From Rhodohalobacter halophilus (lineage in GTDB: Bacteria > Bacteroidota > Rhodothermia > Balneolales > Balneolaceae): a DNA stretch of 64,000 nt. A program made the position numbers and the translations under genes. The notes under the pieces are model-generated. The model did not search any database. It had not been told where the DNA came from and worked only from the letters and a program-made list of their open reading frames with translations. The stretch lies in NCBI RefSeq assembly GCF_001715195.1, contig NZ_MDWE01000012.1, forward strand, positions 1 through 64,000, in the 5' to 3' direction. Positions 16,319-24,764 of the stretch are shown one piece after another (position 1 is the stretch's first letter; the number at the start of each line of letters is the position of its first letter).

Positions 16319-18790
16319 TTAAAACCCAATCTTCATATTGAACATCACATGGCGTTCAGCCTGCGGGTAATAGTAGTTGAAGTGACGCTGTTCGCCGCCG
16401 GAAATCCATCCGAAGGTGTATCCGTTGGCTACATACTTCTCATTCAGGATGTTGTTTACGGTAAGTGAAGCCGTCAGGTTTCTGACAAACGGTGCCGTAT
16501 CCCAGCTGTATCGAACCACCAGGTCATTGATCCAGTACGGGTCGATAGACCGGCTTTCAGTCTGTGTGTTGTCTAAATACTGGCGCGATACATATTTGGA
16601 TACCCACTCGGTTCTGAATCCGCCGGATTGATAAGTGAGAATGGAGTTGGCAATGGTTGAAGGCGACATGGCGATGTCCACATCTTCAAGTAGGAAACGC
16701 TCCTGTCCGCCCTGATCAAAATCATCCAAGAAGTATTCATATTCATTTACCTTATTTCTGCTGAATGTGAGATTTCCATTCCACTCAAAACTGTTTGAAA
16801 TACGTGCGCCAAGCTGAAGTTCAATCCCGGCCCGGTAGCTGTCCGGTACATTCTCACGGACGGTATTCCCAACATCATTCACCTCACCGGTTGTAATCAG
16901 TTGATCTTTGTAGAGCATGTAGTAGAGATTTACGCCCAGGCTGTACCGGCCAAAATCGCCGTGATATCCCAATTCATAGTCGTAGAGACGCTCAGGGTCG
17001 GGGCGGCTCTCTTCTGTTGATTCCACGTAATCTCGTCGCGTCGGCTCTTTTCCGCCTACGCTGAGTGATGCAAACGCACGCTGACCATCCGCAAAACGGT
17101 AAACCACACCGGCTTTCGGGTTGAAGAAGTTGATGCGGTCGCGCTGGGTTACATCGTTCACCTCGCCGGTGTTTCCGTCAATCCGAAGTCCAAGAAAACG
17201 ATAAGTCACCGCGCGATACTGCAGATCCAGGTAGGTGTTAAACGAGGAGCTGAAGTAGTAGTTCAGTTTTCCGTAAACGTTGAAGTCGGTTTTAAACCCG
17301 TTGTTGTCGTAGTAACGGTCGCCGGGCTGACTATCGCCAGCAAACTCTGCCCAGATCACCTCACCAAAGTGGTCTCCGTCGTACTCATTGTATGCACCGC
17401 CCACAATCAGGTTCCATTCATCTTCCAGGCGATATTCACTGGAAGCAATCACACCGTAGAAGTCGTTGTCCAGCCATCGCCGACGAACCAGATCGCTGCG
17501 CTCAATGGTCTCACCGCCAATCTCGATTGGGTCGATATTGTAGGTGCTCAAGCGGTCGTTATCGCGGAACTGCTCAAAATAGCCGCGGCCGTACGTGTAG
17601 TGCAGAGAGGTGTTGGCGGTCCAGTTGTCGGTTAGTCTGTAGGAGTAGTGCAGCTGGTAGTGATCCTGCTGGTAGTTGTCCACCTGATCTTGATAGGTAA
17701 ACTCATTGAATCGACGGTTTCCGAGATTATCTCTGAGGCGATCGGCCTCTTCAGGACCAATCCAGAGATCGGTAATGTAGTTCTCGAGCTGATTCGGATT
17801 GTTCTCAAGAATCGGTTCCGGTACTCCGTTCCACGCCTGGTAGGTTCGCTCCTGGCCCGAGAAAACATCTGCTTTCAGCAGACTTCGGTCACCGTGTCGG
17901 GAAGCAGAGAGATAGAATGAGCGAAGGTCAGATTCCGCTCGGTCGATATATCCATCCGACTCAATTTTAGAGAGACGTCCTTCAATCTGCCAGCCGTTAT
18001 CCATCAGGCCGGATCCAAGCTGAACCGTCGCTTTTTGAGTGCCGTAAGCGCCAACACCGAGATCCACATCCCCGTAGGCATCGGGCCGCATCAGGGCGGA
18101 CTGAAGATTCATGGTCGCTCCGAATGCTGAAGCTCCATGTGTTGAGGTTCCAACTCCACGCTGAATCTGAATGTTCTGAGTGGAGGAGGCAAAATCGGGC
18201 ATGTTGACCCAAAATACACCGTGAGACTCTGAGTCGTTCAGCGGTATGCCATTTACGGTTACGTTAATTCGGGCTTGATCCACACCACGGATTCGCATGT
18301 TGGTGTATCCGATTCCTGCTCCGGCATCGGAGGCCGAAACCACGGAAGGTGACGTTGAAACCAGCATGGGTATATCCTGTCCGGTGTTGCGAAGGTCGAT
18401 CTCCTCGCGCGAGATATTGCTGTAGGCTACCGGTGTGGAGTCGTCCACGCGCAGCGCGCTTACAAAAACCTCACCTGCTGTTACCGGCTGGGATATGAGC
18501 TCAATTTCGAGAAAGGAGTCTGTTTCAGTAAATGAAACTGTTTTGGTTCGATATCCGATAAAACTGACTTGGATTTCGTAGTCCGACTCCCGCAGCCTCA
18601 GGCTGAATTCACCGTCAGCGTTTGTGGATGTACCGTTGGTGGTACCCACTTCAAGAATGGATGCTCCTGCAAGCGGTTCACCGGTGTTACTGTCGGTAAC
18701 TCGTCCGTCTATGGTTTGAGAAATGGCTTGAAGGGAAGTCCCGAAGAGGATCGGGATGAGTAATGAAAATAGTTTCAGGTAAAAAGACAT
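16319..18790 (-). CDS. TonB-dependent receptor, probably thiamin uptake
   Basis: An 823-residue outer-membrane receptor. After the signal peptide (ending A-I-S-Q) comes a carboxypeptidase-regulatory-like domain (G-R-V-T-D-S-N-T-G-E-P-L-A-G-A-S). Next is the plug (N-M-R-I-R-G-V-D-Q-A-R-I-N-V-T-V-N-G-I-P, then I-Q-R-G-V-G-T-S-T-H-G), then a long barrel ending M-K-I-G-F. A TPP riboswitch lies directly upstream on the same strand, about 95 bases before the start. Thiamin-regulated TonB receptors are known in Bacteroidota and are predicted to import thiamin or its precursors. The substrate call rests on the riboswitch, not on the barrel sequence. Confidence 0.9.
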   Translation of the reverse strand: MSFYLKLFSLLIPILFGTSLQAISQTIDGRVTDSNTGEPLAGASILEVGTTNGTSTNADGEFSLRLRESDYEIQVSFIGYRTKTVSFTETDSFLEIELISQPVTAGEVFVSALRVDDSTPVAYSNISREEIDLRNTGQDIPMLVSTSPSVVSASDAGAGIGYTNMRIRGVDQARINVTVNGIPLNDSESHGVFWVNMPDFASSTQNIQIQRGVGTSTHGASAFGATMNLQSALMRPDAYGDVDLGVGAYGTQKATVQLGSGLMDNGWQIEGRLSKIESDGYIDRAESDLRSFYLSASRHGDRSLLKADVFSGQERTYQAWNGVPEPILENNPNQLENYITDLWIGPEEADRLRDNLGNRRFNEFTYQDQVDNYQQDHYQLHYSYRLTDNWTANTSLHYTYGRGYFEQFRDNDRLSTYNIDPIEIGGETIERSDLVRRRWLDNDFYGVIASSEYRLEDEWNLIVGGAYNEYDGDHFGEVIWAEFAGDSQPGDRYYDNNGFKTDFNVYGKLNYYFSSSFNTYLDLQYRAVTYRFLGLRIDGNTGEVNDVTQRDRINFFNPKAGVVYRFADGQRAFASLSVGGKEPTRRDYVESTEESRPDPERLYDYELGYHGDFGRYSLGVNLYYMLYKDQLITTGEVNDVGNTVRENVPDSYRAGIELQLGARISNSFEWNGNLTFSRNKVNEYEYFLDDFDQGGQERFLLEDVDIAMSPSTIANSILTYQSGGFRTEWVSKYVSRQYLDNTQTESRSIDPYWINDLVVRYSWDTAPFVRNLTASLTVNNILNEKYVANGYTFGWISGGEQRHFNYYYPQAERHVMFNMKIGF

Positions 18791-18883
18791 GATGCCTCCA
18801 TCATTTTAAATGCGATTGAAGGAGGAGGACAGTGCGCGGCAATCATCAGCTGAATTTGTTTGTGATGGCCTGCACTGCAGATC

Positions 18884-18967
18884 GGTTTCCCTACGCCGGT
18901 ATAACCCGGTTCAGGTTCACAGGGTATGATCTCAGTCCCGATGAGTGACTACCGGGACACCCCCAAC
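18884..18967 (-). promoter_or_regulatory. TPP riboswitch (THI element)
   Basis: Read on the minus strand this stretch carries the TPP aptamer landmarks in order: GGGGTGTCCCGG at the 5' side, ACTGAGATCATACCC (the CUGAGA pyrimidine-sensor core), GAACCTGAACCGGGTTATACC, and the 3' GCGTAGGGAAACC. TPP binding in such leaders turns down thiamin transport or synthesis genes. It precedes only the TonB receptor gene, so it controls uptake. The expression platform (terminator or RBS-masking helix) in the 95 bases before the start is not obvious. Confidence 0.9.
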
Positions 18968-19038
18968 CTTATTGGTTAAGTATGTGGTTGAATGATACGG
19001 GTGTTTAGATTCAGACTCAAGACGAAACACGAATTTCA

Positions 19039-19170
19039 AGACCTGTCAGCACCAACCGGATCTGACAGGTCTGTTCGCAGGGATAAATCCCGTGCTCAAA
19101 TCTTAAACCTACGAATGGGTTTGATATTTCTCCCCTTGATGGGAGTACCCGATTTGTCGGTGAAAAACCT
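19039..19170. repeat. Intergenic repeat, copy 1
   Basis: A palindrome (AGACCTGTCAG...CTGACAGGTCT, 19039-19072) followed by a conserved tail containing TAAACCTACGAATGGGTTTG and ATTTCTCCCCTTGATGGGAG. A second copy is at 21661-21790. The rest of the spacer up to 19450 holds degenerate CGCAGAG-type repeats and no supported gene. Confidence 0.65.
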
Positions 19171-19450
19171 TTCTGCACCCGAAGGTTCTGAAAGCGTCTG
19201 AATAATTGAAATCTCGAGTTATAATTTATCGCAGAGTTTCGCGGATAAAACTTTGTGCTCCTTTGAGTCCTGACGACTTGGCGGCAGGATAAAATGAGCA
19301 GGCCACGAAGGTAGAGAGTTCCGAAGTTTCACGAAGGGCCTTTTCACTGTAGGCCGCCGGGATATATTCCGTACTTTTATATATTGTTTCCATCAAAGAT
19401 GTCAGAGCCGTTGGTGTTGGCAGTTCTTTGGAACACTCAATGAAATAAAC

Positions 19451-20692
19451 ATGATGAATAAATTTTATCTGCTTCTTCTTACAATTGGCTTAACCTTCAT
19501 TTCATGCAGCACATCCGAACGGGAGTTAACTGTTGAGGAGAGAGTCAGGGAAGATGTGGAGTGGCTGTCTTCCGATGAGATGGCGGGTCGGCTGGCCGGA
19601 TCAGAACAGGAAGCTATTGCCGCTAACTATATCGCCGATCGTTTTCAGCAGATCGGGGTCGATCCATTTGGCGACAGTGATACTTACTTTCAGCAGTTCA
19701 CCCTCCAAGGCCCTATGGCACAATCGATGGGAGTGGAAAATTATATTTCACGAAATGTCATTGGAAAAATTGAGGGAAATGAGCAGCCGGGGCAGTGGAT
19801 CATCGTTGGGGCTCATTATGATGGACAGGGTCACGGGGGAACCATATCTCTAAACCACGAAACGGCTGATACACTTCATAACTCGGCTGATGATAATGCC
19901 TCCGGTGTTGCGGGGTTGCTCTATATTGCAGATAAACTCTCAGAACGCTCCTTTAATAAATCGGTGATGCTGATTGCCTTTTCCGGTGAAGAGCTGGGGC
20001 TGCTTGGTTCACGATATTTTACCGATAACTTTTTTATAAACCGAGACTCCGTAGCGGCCATGATTAACTTTGATATGATTGGGCGATTGACAAATGATGA
20101 GCTGACAATTTTTGGAACCGGAACCTCCCCGGAATGGGAGGAGATCTTGAATCAAACAAGTTCAAACGGATTGGAAATTCGCCGAAATCCAAGCGGGACG
20201 GGGGCAAGCGATCACGCACCATTTCACGATATCGGAATTCCGGTACTTCACTATTTTACCGGTACCCACGACGATTACCACCGGGAGTCTGACACATCTG
20301 ATAAAATCAATACAGAAGGAATTATACGGATCACAGACCATGCTCACGAGTTGATGCAGAATCTTGACAAAGTCTCTGCCGGTGAAATGGAATTCACTCC
20401 AACTGCACCTCAACAGTCAAATGTGATGAGTGGTGATAGTGTGACGATGGGCGTTTTGCCCGATTACAGCTATTCGGGAGATGGGTTTCGAATAGATGGG
20501 GTGCGGGATGGCGGACCTGCAGAGATTGCCGGCCTCAGAGCAGATGATATCATTATTCAAATGGGTGAGATTGAAATTTCAGATATCTACACCTATATGC
20601 AAGCTCTCGGAGAATTTTCACAAGGTGAAGAAATTGTTGTGAAAGTTCGAAGATCGGGAGAAATTGTAGAACTGCCACTCACATTTAAGTAA
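19451..20692 (+). CDS. M28 family zinc peptidase with PDZ domain, lipoprotein
   Basis: A 413-residue lipoprotein: the hydrophobic N-terminus ends in a lipobox-like F-I-S-C with Cys at residue 19-20. The M28 aminopeptidase metal ligands are visible in order: G-A-H-Y-D-G-Q, S-A-D-D-N-A-S-G, F-S-G-E-E-L-G-L-L-G-S, N-F-D-M-I-G-R and D-H-A-P-F. A PDZ domain follows at about residues 325-413 (G-G-P-A-E-I-A-G-L-R-A-D-D-I-I). It probably trims peptides at the cell surface or in the periplasm. The TPR lipoprotein gene starts nine bases after its stop, so the two probably form an operon. Confidence 0.92.
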   Translation: MMNKFYLLLLTIGLTFISCSTSERELTVEERVREDVEWLSSDEMAGRLAGSEQEAIAANYIADRFQQIGVDPFGDSDTYFQQFTLQGPMAQSMGVENYISRNVIGKIEGNEQPGQWIIVGAHYDGQGHGGTISLNHETADTLHNSADDNASGVAGLLYIADKLSERSFNKSVMLIAFSGEELGLLGSRYFTDNFFINRDSVAAMINFDMIGRLTNDELTIFGTGTSPEWEEILNQTSSNGLEIRRNPSGTGASDHAPFHDIGIPVLHYFTGTHDDYHRESDTSDKINTEGIIRITDHAHELMQNLDKVSAGEMEFTPTAPQQSNVMSGDSVTMGVLPDYSYSGDGFRIDGVRDGGPAEIAGLRADDIIIQMGEIEISDIYTYMQALGEFSQGEEIVVKVRRSGEIVELPLTFK

Positions 20693-20700
20693 ACCGAACC

Positions 20701-21651
20701 ATGAAAAACTTTCTTCCACTTATATTCATCTTCACTTTCATTTTCGGGCTCATTTCATGCGGCGAAAATCGCGTGGATTTACCCCCCTTACCGTCGGGTG
20801 TTCAAACCATATCTCTATTGGGAGATACACTCACAACGCCGAAACTGTCTCAGGAGGTGTTTGAAAGTCATAATGAAAAATTTCTGGAGGCAATCTCGAA
20901 TTACCGGATTGATCCGGAAAATGCGGAAAATATCATTTGGCTGGGCAGAAGAGCTGCATATCTGGGAGAGTATCGTGAGGCGATTAAGATCTTTACCGAG
21001 GGCACTTTTAAGAACCCCGAGGATCCTCGAATGTATCGTCATCGGGGTCACCGCTACATCACGCTGCGCCACTTCGACCGGGCAATCCGCGATTTTGAGC
21101 GGGCTGAAGAGCTGAAGCGGGGAGTACCCGATATGATTGAACCGGATGGACTGCCCAATGAGCTGAATCAGCCTGTGAGCACACTCAAATCCAATGTTTG
21201 GTATCATAAGGGGCTGACACTTTACCTGAAAGGTGAATATCATCGGGCGATTGAAACGTATGAAAAATCACTGAAAGAGCTGGATCTGACAGACGATATG
21301 CGTGTGGCAATGCTCTATTGGTACTACTCAGCTTTGAAGCGGAGTGGTCAGGATGAGCGGGCCGGTGCGTCGATAGAAGATATTACGGCGGATATGAATT
21401 TAATCGAAAATGATGTCTATCTGAATCTGATTATGGTATTTAAAGGATTGTTCAGCCCGGACAGGATGATGGAGGTATCGGATGATGCCCTGCAGAATGC
21501 CACATTGTGGTACGGCATTGGCAACTGGCACTATATGAATGGGAGAGAAGAACGTGCAATTGAGATCTGGGACCGAATTCTCGATACCGATGAATGGGCG
21601 GCTTTTGGATATATTGCGGCTGAGGCGGAGATAGCAAGGATTGTAAACTGA
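20701..21651 (+). CDS. TPR-repeat lipoprotein
   Basis: A 316-residue protein with a lipoprotein signal (F-I-F-G-L-I-S-C at residues 13-20). Three to four tetratricopeptide-like helix pairs are visible, for example A-A-Y-L-G-E-Y-R-E-A-I-K-I-F, R-H-F-D-R-A-I-R-D-F-E-R-A and Y-H-R-A-I-E-T-Y-E-K-S-L. TPR proteins are scaffolds for protein contacts; no enzymatic part is seen. It lies nine bases downstream of the M28 peptidase gene, so a partnership with that peptidase is plausible but inferred. Confidence 0.85.
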   Translation: MKNFLPLIFIFTFIFGLISCGENRVDLPPLPSGVQTISLLGDTLTTPKLSQEVFESHNEKFLEAISNYRIDPENAENIIWLGRRAAYLGEYREAIKIFTEGTFKNPEDPRMYRHRGHRYITLRHFDRAIRDFERAEELKRGVPDMIEPDGLPNELNQPVSTLKSNVWYHKGLTLYLKGEYHRAIETYEKSLKELDLTDDMRVAMLYWYYSALKRSGQDERAGASIEDITADMNLIENDVYLNLIMVFKGLFSPDRMMEVSDDALQNATLWYGIGNWHYMNGREERAIEIWDRILDTDEWAAFGYIAAEAEIARIVN

Positions 21652-21660
21652 GTAAGACAT

Positions 21661-21790
21661 GACCTGTAAGCACCAACCGGATCTGACAGCGTCTTGCCAG
21701 GAGCCGCGCGGATAAATCTCGCGCTGGCATGTTAAACCCATGAGTGGGTTTGATATTTCTCCCCTTGAGGGGAGTGCTCGATTTTTCGGG
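21661..21790. repeat. Intergenic repeat, copy 2
   Basis: Same orientation and order of parts as the copy at 19039-19170: GACCTGTAAGCACCAACCGG, ATAAATCTCGCGCT, TAAACCCATGAGTGGGTTTG and ATTTCTCCCCTTGAGGGGAG, ending in a C/G-rich hairpin. It has mutated away from perfect symmetry in the palindrome. Confidence 0.65.
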
Positions 21791-21857
21791 GAGGGGTGTA
21801 ACAAAATGACTGCGTCTTGGTTTTCCATTGAATAAATAAGAGTGAACTCAATATATC

Positions 21858-22064
21858 TTAGAACTTCTGAGTTTCCCTTGTGGATATATATGTGTTGACC
21901 AGAAAAATAGCAAGACAAGAGATTTCAAGAAGGAGATCAATAACCTGAAAGCCCCGGTAAAACACCGCAACAAAAAATAAAAAAAGGCCGATAGCGTCGC
22001 CACCGGCCTCTGCAAGGACACTGATGTCAACGCCGGAAAGCTCAATCAGAATCCTTAACCCCAA
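21858..22064 (-). CDS. Possible small membrane protein
   Basis: A 68-residue frame with two strongly hydrophobic stretches (A-I-G-L-F-L-F-F-V-A-V-F and L-L-L-E-I-S-C-L-A-I-F-L-V-N-T-Y) and a charged tail. Residue use looks protein-like, but the competing frame 21848-22045 is also hydrophobic and no family is recognised. The remaining spacer (22065-22508) shows no gene; it should contain the promoter of the tRNA that follows. Confidence 0.35.
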   Translation of the reverse strand: MGLRILIELSGVDISVLAEAGGDAIGLFLFFVAVFYRGFQVIDLLLEISCLAIFLVNTYISTRETQKF

Positions 22065-22508
22065 TTGAATATAACTGAATAGTTCATAGAAGGAAAATTT
22101 GATTAAAAAGATATAAGTATATGATATTCAGTTTATTACCTTAATTAAGGGGGGCGATTGTCCGATTCGGGTAGGGGTTCGGAAGAACTGATAATCGAAT
22201 GGTTATCGATTTGGAAAGAGTCGTATACGGATCATACATAAGTGAGGTCAGCTTGTTCTTATGATCGTTTGCAGCCTGCGGCCTTCATAGACAAACGATT
22301 GGCCGCAGATACGTGATATTCGATTTGAAAAGGGATACAGCTAGATTTATCGGTTCGCAAAATTTGAATCGATATTCTCCAATCATGTATCAAGAGGCTT
22401 TCATATTCGAGGGGGTAGTATAAATCCGCTGAAGCCTCGAAAAACCTATTGTATATGGATATTAAACCTTGTAATTTTACCGCCCTTCAAGATGCTGTAT
22501 GTATCAAA

Positions 22509-22582
22509 GGACCCATAGCTCAGTTGGTCAGAGCAGTCGACTCATAATCGATTGGTCGCAAGTTCAAGTCTTGCCGGGCCCA
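22509..22582 (+). tRNA. tRNA-Ile2 (anticodon CAT), left attachment copy
   Basis: A 74-base cloverleaf: acceptor GGACCCA, D-arm GCTC/GAGC, anticodon stem GTCGA with loop CTCATAA, T-arm GCAAG-TTCAAGT-CTTGC; CCA is not encoded. The anticodon-to-variable segment (CGACTCATAATCG..TTGGTCGC) is that of the E. coli Ile2 tRNAs, whose C34 is changed to lysidine, rather than of Met tRNA. The 3' acceptor strand is CGGGCCC, giving A-C mismatches at pairs 3-70 and 7-66, so this copy may work poorly. The first 52 bases are identical to the right copy and all four differences fall after them. Confidence 0.85.
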
Positions 22583-22720
22583 CATCCTGCCAAACAGAAT
22601 GAGAGGGGCTAAAAACCCCTCTCTATTCCTCTCTAAAGCAAAAAAAACCTCAAAAACTAACATTGGTAAGCGAGCAGAAGTGATCAAAAGTGATTGCTTC
22701 GCACAGCTCAATTCCCAGTC

Positions 22721-22754
22721 TTGGTGTCCAAATTGGTGTCCATTTTGGTGTCCA
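22721..22754 (+). promoter_or_regulatory. Three tandem integrase arm-type sites, left end
   Basis: The 10-mer TTGGTGTCCA occurs at 22721-22730, 22733-22742 and 22745-22754, a strict 12-base period. Three more exact copies lie near the right end. The position, between the tRNA and the integrase start, is where arm-type sites of tyrosine integrases sit. The role is inferred. Confidence 0.7.
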
Positions 22755-22815
22755 ATTTTTGAGGGTTTTGGGAGTCACTCTAAACGAGAACTCTCAAATA
22801 CTTTGGAGTGGAACT

Positions 22816-23994
22816 ATGGCATTTCTCACAAAACGGGGCAAGTACTATTACGTAAAATGGAATACATCTCAGAATGGCAAAATCAGAGCAGTTCGAAAAG
22901 CTCTGGGAACCCGTCATAAAGATGTAGCTCAAAAAATGGTGACAGAGCTGGAGAAGCTGGAATCGCTCGGAAAGATCGATCCATTCTCATCCGGCTTTAA
23001 TCCCAAACGAGCACTGGCAGATGACAAGCCTGATAAGACGGTTCAATGCGCAACTGTTACGGATGCACTGAATCTATTCTATTCTGCTAAACAACATTTA
23101 TCACCGGCAACTGTCGATGCATATAAGCGAGCACTCGATCACTTCGTAGAATTGAACGGACTGGATAAGGCAAGTCCTAAAAGTATCCGGCCACATCACT
23201 TCGAGAATGTAATCTTCAAACGTGGTATAACAGCAGCTACCCGGCACTATTACTTTCGACATTTCCGTTCGTGGTGGAAATTTCTGAAAAAGAAAAAAGT
23301 AGTTGAAGCAGATATCTTTGACTCCCTGAAAGAAGATCTTCCACGTATTCGAGAAAATACACGGCCTAAAATGATTTCAGAGGATGAACTTAAAACACTC
23401 TTCAAAACATTCGATTCAGAATTGAAAAGAAAGAAAACCCTGCCGGAATTTGATCCTGAAAGAGTGCAGCACTGGTTCAAACCTATTGTGGCTCTCTATT
23501 TCTATGGTGGATTACGAAAGCACGAAGCCGGTTACTCACCTGAATTAAAATATTCCGGGTTGAAAGGCGAAAATTTGATCTATGAGGACGGTGAACTGAC
23601 TTACATCTACCTTCCCCCAACAAAAGGCCGGAAAGAGCGTCAGATACCGATTATCAAAGAACTGCGAGTACATCTTGAAGATTATCTCAAACAACGGGGT
23701 ACAGTAAAGCAAAAAGACTTTGTATTTGTTTATAAAGGTGGCACCTCTGATGGACTGCCGGTTCGAGGGGATCGTGTTTATCGTGAATTTAAACGCTACG
23801 CAAAGGTAGCCGGGATTCCCACTACCCGCAGCTTACATGGCATGAGGCACCAGGCTGTTACGACCTGGATTGAGAAAGGATTTCATACGGCTGAGGCAAG
23901 TTATATGGCTGGTCATTCAAGTCAAAAGGTGACGGAGAAGTACACTCATTTGACTGCGAAAAGGCTGAAGGAGAAGATGGATGGATTAATTTGA
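22816..23994 (+). CDS. int: Tyrosine-type phage integrase
   Basis: Catalyses site-specific integration and, with a helper, excision. The open frame begins at 22690 but its first 42 codons translate the arm-site repeats. The ATG at 22816 (M-A-F-L-T-K-R-G-K-Y-Y-Y-V-K-W), preceded by GGAG, is the better start and gives 392 residues. The N-terminal arm-binding domain is followed by a SAM-like core-binding domain (about 75-165) and the catalytic domain. That domain has Arg in Y-G-G-L-R-K-H-E-A (about 233), Lys in P-P-T-K-G-R-K-E-R, H-x-x-R in L-H-G-M-R-H (about 341-344), His in M-A-G-H-S-S and the nucleophile Tyr in T-E-K-Y-T-H-L (about 376). It looks intact, and it is next to the left tRNA as usual for tRNA-targeted elements. 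Confidence 0.95.
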   Translation: MAFLTKRGKYYYVKWNTSQNGKIRAVRKALGTRHKDVAQKMVTELEKLESLGKIDPFSSGFNPKRALADDKPDKTVQCATVTDALNLFYSAKQHLSPATVDAYKRALDHFVELNGLDKASPKSIRPHHFENVIFKRGITAATRHYYFRHFRSWWKFLKKKKVVEADIFDSLKEDLPRIRENTRPKMISEDELKTLFKTFDSELKRKKTLPEFDPERVQHWFKPIVALYFYGGLRKHEAGYSPELKYSGLKGENLIYEDGELTYIYLPPTKGRKERQIPIIKELRVHLEDYLKQRGTVKQKDFVFVYKGGTSDGLPVRGDRVYREFKRYAKVAGIPTTRSLHGMRHQAVTTWIEKGFHTAEASYMAGHSSQKVTEKYTHLTAKRLKEKMDGLI

Positions 23995-24034
23995 TTGAAT
24001 CCCTAAGCCTTGAGTTAAGAATAAATCGCCTATT

Positions 24035-24736
24035 TTAATTCAATTCCAACATTTTATCGCAATCTTTTTTGTTTCCAAGGATTACGAATTTGTCTCCTTT
24101 TTTGACTTTTGTCGAGCCTTCGGGAATTCCTATTGAGTGATATGTATTTTTTTTACTTCTATCTGAATCTTCTGAAGTCAATCGTTTAATTGTTAAGATA
24201 TTCACGCCATACCTTTTGCGAAGACTGAGTTCGTTCAGGGTATGATTAATCATCGATTCTGGAGCATCAATTTCAAAAATGGATAACCCATCCCCTATTT
24301 CCAATAGATCTTCAATACCTTTTCTATGAAGAGTTACTCCCATTCTCTCCGCTACTTGTCGTTCGGGATGAATAATTTCAGTAACACCTACTTTCATTAA
24401 AATTTGTTCTTGTGTTTCTGAATTTGCTCTGGCATACACTTGCTTTACTCCGGCTTTGATTAATTCCATCGATATTAATACAACTGGTTCAAAACTTTCG
24501 CCGATAGCAATGACCGCAATATCAACTTCAGTAATTCCATGTGATCTTAATTGAACCGGATCTGTTGAGTCAAAACAGATGGCATTAGAGGTAATATTTT
24601 TTACTTCATCAAGGTGATCCATGTTATTGTCAACCGCGATGACATCAGCTCCTTCTTTGGAAAGTGTTTTTACAAGAGCCATACCAAATGCACCAAGTCC
24701 GATGACAGCAATTTGTGGTGAGTATTCTTTAGCCAT
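24035..24736 (-). CDS. ktrA: KtrA/TrkA-type potassium channel regulator
   Basis: A 233-residue cytoplasmic gating subunit. The RCK_N Rossmann fold starts A-V-I-G-L-G-A-F-G-M-A-L with the acidic ribose contact in I-A-V-D-N-N. An RCK_C domain follows from about residue 140, including G-V-N-I-L-T-I and a final K-K-G-D-K-F-V-I-L-G. One RCK_N plus one RCK_C is the KtrA/TrkA-single layout. It forms a ring under the KtrB dimer and opens it in response to nucleotides. It is 28 bases downstream of the ktrB gene, in one operon. Finding it inside a provirus is unusual. Confidence 0.92.
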   Translation of the reverse strand: MAKEYSPQIAVIGLGAFGMALVKTLSKEGADVIAVDNNMDHLDEVKNITSNAICFDSTDPVQLRSHGITEVDIAVIAIGESFEPVVLISMELIKAGVKQVYARANSETQEQILMKVGVTEIIHPERQVAERMGVTLHRKGIEDLLEIGDGLSIFEIDAPESMINHTLNELSLRKRYGVNILTIKRLTSEDSDRSKKNTYHSIGIPEGSTKVKKGDKFVILGNKKDCDKMLELN

Positions 24737-24764
24737 AATTAGAATGATTAGTAGTTAGATAAAA

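Noticed and set aside
22509-22582. Elongator tRNA-Met for the CAT anticodon
   Set aside because: The anticodon-arm and variable-loop sequence (CGACTCATAATCG..TTGGTCGC) matches Ile2 tRNAs that carry lysidine, not Met tRNAs; Met is not fully excluded.
22520-22711. Leftward reading frame across the left tRNA, ending D-L-N-L-R-P-I-D-Y-E-S
   Set aside because: This is the well-known false protein made by translating a tRNA gene backwards.
22599-22919. Rightward frame with repeated W-C-P segments
   Set aside because: It is an out-of-frame reading of the three TTGGTGTCCA sites and the start of the integrase gene.
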